Assembly (NCBI GenBank): GCA_963575745.1
Contig: CAUYUJ010003636.1
Span: 62,001 to 126,000, forward strand
Origin: Prorocentrum cordatum
Taxonomy: Eukaryota > Sar > Dinophyceae > Prorocentrales > Prorocentraceae
DNA length: 64,000 nucleotides
Reading direction: 5' to 3'
Shown here: piece after piece, positions 60,629-64,000 of the stretch
Numbering within the stretch: the stretch's first letter is position 1
How the letters are laid out: every line of letters starts with the position of its first letter
Position numbers and translations under genes: made by a program
Notes under the pieces: model-generated
Seen by the model: only the letters and a program-made list of their open reading frames with translations
Database searches by the model: none
What the model was told of the DNA's origin: nothing

Positions 60629-61735
60629 TCAGCCCTCACGACACCTGATCGCCTCCGGGATGGGGAACAGCTGTGCGAGGTATCCGAGGGTGGGCAGAAC
60701 ACGTCTGTTGTGCAAGCGCGTGGATATATGGACAGGGCAGTTAGCACCGGCCAGCTCAAGCACACGAAAGAGCCACTTGCCACCAGCAGCTTTCCAGATG
60801 TCATTCAGGGTGACGGCTGGGCCAAGAAGTGCGCCGAGGTATTCAGCTCTATCGGCAACCGTCATGTTGCGCCACGATGGGATGTGAGTCGCCAGCCAGG
60901 CCTTCATCTCGCATTCGGCGTCGGTGCTGAACGGGAAATCCACGATGGGATGTGCGTCGCCAGCCATTGCCTAATCTCACGATGGTCTTGAAATCCCGCA
61001 GCGCGGCCAACGGTGTCGAGCAAGGTAATATTATTTAGAAAGTTTCTGCCCATCAGAAATCCACGCTGGGAAGCTGGGCTCTTTGCAGCGAGCTCACGCT
61101 TGATCGAATGGTTAACTGCGGCCGCCGCGATCTTGTTATCCGCATTTTTCAACGCAAGAGCTCTAGTGCGAGCCGCTTCACGGTACGGACCTGTCTGCAA
61201 GTCTCCATCTTCCTTTCCCTTAGGCAAGACCATCAGGTGATCATTCCAGTCGTGCGGGGGGGGGGGGGGGGGGGGCCCATGGAAATGACACGAGCTACAT
61301 CAGCGAAGTCTCGGAGTGCACGAGGTGACTTCACCCAAGCCGCGCGCGGTATGCCATCAGGTCCAGCCGCAGAGACACGAGCAGCACCAGCAGCACGGGC
61401 TAGTTGACGATCATCAGGAATCGAAACGTTGCTGAAATCCATGAAAACATTATATATGTCCAGGCATTTGTTCGCGATGTCGATCGGGATTTCCCTGTGC
61501 TGAAATATAGGCGACCAATGACGGTGAAGCTCAGCTTGAACATCTTGGCGCGCATCCACCACTCGAAGCCCATGCTCTTCGTCAGGGAGCTCGGGGCCTT
61601 GGAGCTGCAACGTCTTCTTGAATGGCGACCACAGTGCAGCGCGACGTCGAAGAGCTTTGCGCATCCCGCTGATCATTTTGAACGAGTTGCCGTCGGGTGG
61701 TTTCCGTCGCTGCCGTTCGTCCAAAAGCCGCTCAC
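60629..61735 (-). pseudogene. LINE reverse transcriptase with palm deleted
   Basis: The frame ending at 61233 gives AAGPDGIPRAAW (motif 1 region). The next gives MVLPKGKEDG, ALALKNADNKIAAAAVNHSI and ASQRGFLMGRNFLNNITLLD, all polymerase finger motifs. Then QWLATHIPSW joins directly to KAWLATHIPSWRNMTVADRA, which belongs after the polymerase. The palm with motif A and the (Y/F)xDD box is missing. A ~65 bp direct duplication (60877 and 60942) marks the join. A G17-18 run at about 61257-61274 encodes a Pro tract. Confidence 0.7.
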
Positions 61736-61740
61736 GCTGG

Positions 61741-62990
61741 TCAGCATAAGCACTGTGCCATCAGGAAGTCGGCGTCAAACTCGCTGGCGTCCTGTAGCTG
61801 CACCTGTAAGCCGGTGATGGAGAGGTGCCTGAGGGCGATCGGGCTGGACGCCAGAAGCTTCCGAGCCAATCGAATATCGTTGCGCCAGACAGCCCGAGAG
61901 ATGGAACGGAAGACGACCAGCTGTGCATCCACCGACGTTTCACCAAGCTTGATGAGTCGATTACGAACATGACGGGCAGCTTCGCGCATTAATCTCTTGT
62001 GCTCAGCTCGGCGTTGATAGGTAAAGAGACGATCCCATGGCACAGCCTCGCGGAACTTATCATACACCAACGCGAACTCAGGGTCGTCGAAGATGCATTG
62101 AGGAATAGCTTGCTGCTCCGCGGGAGTTGCGCGTCGAGGCCGAGCTGTGACTATCACAGGGGCGCGGTCATAAATACCCGTCTCATGAAGGCGCTCAGGG
62201 CATAAGCCGGTTGCAATATCCAGTTGCCATTGCAGTGTGACCCGCGGGGGCATAGCCACGAAAATGCGGTCGATATGTGTCCGTCGCGGTACGTGATCTT
62301 GCGAGGTAAAATGCGTCGGTAACTCGTTATCCAATTCAGTGAACTTGGCAAAGGTGTCATTCCATTGGCGAGAAAGCGGCCGCGGCGCAGAATCAGCAGC
62401 GAGCCGAGCATTCAGCGCAGGGGCGCGTAGGTGAAGGGGCTGACTCTTGTAGATATTGAAATCACCGAGCAACGCGACTTTGATGCGACCAGGGGCAGAC
62501 GCGGCAAGTGCTAAATCTCTGGAAATGAGACGATCGATCGCGTCCATGTCAGTGCTCGAGAGACCGAAGTTGCGCACGTTATAGCACGTGATACGGTTGC
62601 TCGCTTCCGACGGCGACGATGGAATAGCAGAGATACGTAAACGCTGCGCACGGCCAGGAACGATGATATCAAGAATGAACCGAGCATGCTCGTCGGCGTC
62701 ATGAGCGCAGGGGATGGCGATTGCGACGCCGCCAGCGTCACGCTTCTCTCCGAAAGATGTGAACACCTTGTGTGAAATATTAAGACGATGCAGCTCCTGT
62801 CGAAGTTGAATATCATTGGTGTGCACCTCCTGAATCGCCATCGTCGTTCCTCTCGCCAAGTATTGCCCAAAGATTTTCATTTTTCGAACCCGAACCCCGT
62901 CGTCGTGATGAATGAGAGCTCTGGCATTCCAGGTGCCGAAACTTGTTGCTGCTGTCTGTTTGTGCTTCGGGAGCCAAGGGGCGAAGTACG
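61741..62990 (-). CDS. LINE APE-type endonuclease
   Basis: A frame partly overlapping ORF1. Motifs in order: SFGTWNARAL (Asn of the N-terminal metal site, at about 62940), MAIQEVH (catalytic Glu), LLGDFNIYK (Asp and Asn of the GDFN box) and RRTHIDRIFVA (Thr/Ser-His pair with Asp; usually SDH). This fold nicks genomic DNA to prime reverse transcription. The domain spans about 230 residues. The rest of the frame is a basic helical linker ending MAQCLC at 61741, where a frameshift leads to the polymerase. Confidence 0.85.
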
Positions 62991-62992
62991 TG

Positions 62993-64000
62993 CTAAATAG
63001 ACCGCATGACTTTCTCGGAAGGCCCGCACACGGTGTCGAACTCTGCTTTGATGACGTCTTTAGGAACACGGTCATCAGTAACAGCACGGTAATTCCATTC
63101 AAGAGACGTAGGCTCCTCGGACTTTTTAGCGACCACCAGCCTGACGAGTGGGGCGTTGCCGAGCGCGACGATCCCTTGATACCTGTTGGCACGGACACAG
63201 GCGTTGAGCTTGGTCGCGATGTCTGCGAGCTTCTTTGTCTGAACCTCGCGCCGGATTTGCTGTGGGTTTTTGTCGAGCCCCACATGCAGAGTAGTGCGAC
63301 CTCCAGCCACCATAGAACAATCGAATTTTCGCCAGCTTCCATCATAATGCTTGAGATGCCGAAATGCGTGGACGACGTGACGTGCTGCCATGACTTCAGA
63401 TCCTTGAAATTGAACATGGAATCGCTTGCCAGGAGAGTTACCTTCGACCTTCCACTGCGCGTTAGAAAACCCAGCTGCTTCGATCCACGGCTTGACGGAC
63501 AGGGTGACTTCGTCCAAGGTAACCATTGCTTTAGCGTTGGCAACGAAGATCGTCTTGTTGGCAGGCCGGGTGAAGTTGACCGCGTCGGATATGTCGAAGG
63601 CTTTGGGGGCTTGGGTCTCCATGGTGTGACGCCGTTTCCGTATGTCTTCGAGCTGCTCGCGCATCTGCTTCTGATCACTTTCAACTTTGGCAACACCACG
63701 GTCGAGGTCGCGCCAGTGCATATCGATCTCCTCGATTTTGAACTCTTGCTTGCGCACCGCCGCGGTGACGGCCTTCGACGTGACCTTCGACAAGTCCGAG
63801 GCGAGCTTGGCTCGGGAGTGCTGGACTGTCTTGACGATGTACTTGCGCATGTCGGCCAACGCGTTCTCGAGCTCACCGCACTTGACAGGTCGATCGGCCT
63901 GCGAGGGGTCGAAGGAGGGGCGGTCGTCCACATCGTCGCAGCCGTCGTCGGGGTAAGCAGCCGTGAATTCGTCTTTGTTTTCCTCCTTAGGAGGCCTAGA
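62993..64000 (-). CDS. LINE ORF1 protein, N-terminus beyond window
   Basis: Open from the right edge to 62993, at least 335 codons. It contains a charged helical stretch with heptad character (RDLDRGVAKVESDQKQMREQ), likely a coiled coil, then ANKTIFVANAKAMVTLDEVT, SVKPWIEAAGF and FHVQFQGSEV, an RRM-like alternation of strands and helices. ORF1 proteins of LINEs bind element RNA. No zinc knuckle is seen. Confidence 0.6.
   Translation of the reverse strand, partial: SRPPKEENKDEFTAAYPDDGCDDVDDRPSFDPSQADRPVKCGELENALADMRKYIVKTVQHSRAKLASDLSKVTSKAVTAAVRKQEFKIEEIDMHWRDLDRGVAKVESDQKQMREQLEDIRKRRHTMETQAPKAFDISDAVNFTRPANKTIFVANAKAMVTLDEVTLSVKPWIEAAGFSNAQWKVEGNSPGKRFHVQFQGSEVMAARHVVHAFRHLKHYDGSWRKFDCSMVAGGRTTLHVGLDKNPQQIRREVQTKKLADIATKLNACVRANRYQGIVALGNAPLVRLVVAKKSEEPTSLEWNYRAVTDDRVPKDVIKAEFDTVCGPSEKVMRSI

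Larger units (their letters stand above)
59300..64000 (-). mobile_element. Non-LTR (LINE) retrotransposon, 5' end beyond window
   Basis: Minus-strand order is ORF1 (62993-64000), APE-type endonuclease (61741-62990), reverse transcriptase N-part (60904-61735) and C-terminal Cys/His region (59676-60967). ORF1 is open to the right edge, so the 5' end is outside. Frame changes near 61740 and 60600, and loss of the polymerase palm, mark it as dead. The 3' end lies somewhere between 59676 and the AT run at about 59285. No clear poly-A tail is seen. Confidence 0.85.

Noticed and set aside
63143-63440. xGNxP-like peptides (LGNAP, EGNSP) in LINE ORF1
   Set aside because: The nucleotides do not form the GC-NN-G-GNRA-C-NN-GC hairpin, so these are chance peptides.
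1-64000. tRNA and rRNA genes
   Set aside because: No cloverleaf with A/B boxes or rRNA signature was recognised by eye. A dedicated scan could still find one.

Overview
This looks like nuclear DNA of a dinoflagellate alga. The evidence is the retroelement families (copia-type elements with a methyltransferase-like domain and an HVDD polymerase box), a PPR-type pseudogene with the lineage-typical ACEKGG signature, a very GC-rich and gene-poor layout, and dense tandem repeats. The species cannot be told from sequence alone. A 100-base run of N at 20693-20792 marks a scaffold gap. Apart from the open reading frames of mobile elements there are almost no intact genes.

Layout. 1-10050: tandem arrays of 77-89 bp units in both orientations, bounded by a recurring ~60 bp module and a recurring stem-loop module, with a J-domain exon fragment (1519-1632) and one more exon-like stretch (5853-6065). 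10940-18660: a very GC-rich, frameshift-ridden plus-strand block that I read as a decayed retroelement (Cys-rich finger, methyltransferase-like PC/EN region, first motif of a reverse transcriptase). 18902-19977: a lysine/alanine-rich gene of unknown function cut off by a (TAG)n microsatellite and the gap. 21120-22955: a 102 bp satellite with 507 bp higher-order repeats. 23437-24180: a GT/GC tract. 26098-27130: a PPR pseudogene. 27700-37320: several short satellites, microsatellites and a dispersed CTTGGGGCC-type minisatellite.

37326-53304 is the centrepiece: a ~16 kb Ty1/copia-type LTR retrotransposon on the minus strand, inserted into the CTTGGGGCC minisatellite, with 263 bp LTRs differing at 13 positions and a primer site resembling the complement of initiator tRNA-Met. 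In transcript order it carries a Gag with two predicted membrane segments, a CCHC knuckle, a Tpt1/KptA-like RNA 2'-phosphotransferase domain, a RING-H2 finger, an aspartic protease, a conserved segment of unknown role, a methyltransferase-like domain, two Cys2-His-Cys fingers, integrase, reverse transcriptase and RNase H. The coding strand is broken by roughly ten frameshifts and a few stops, so this copy is decayed or carries assembly indels.

The most striking signal is a family of 34 tiny hairpins confined to the internal part of this element. Each is 14 nt on the sense strand, GC-NN-G-[GNRA]-C-NN-GC, with two freely covarying base pairs and a GNRA tetraloop (GAAA, GAGA, GCAA, GGAA, GUAA). 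Most lie in the same codon phase and encode xG(N/D)xP, but one lies in another phase and three lie in the non-coding 3' region, so selection or mobility seems to act on the nucleic acid.

53305-59290 returns to minisatellites, microsatellites and a 167 bp satellite. 59300-64000 holds a minus-strand non-LTR (LINE) element with ORF1, an APE-type endonuclease, a reverse transcriptase lacking its palm, and a C-terminal Cys/His region. It runs off the right edge of the window.
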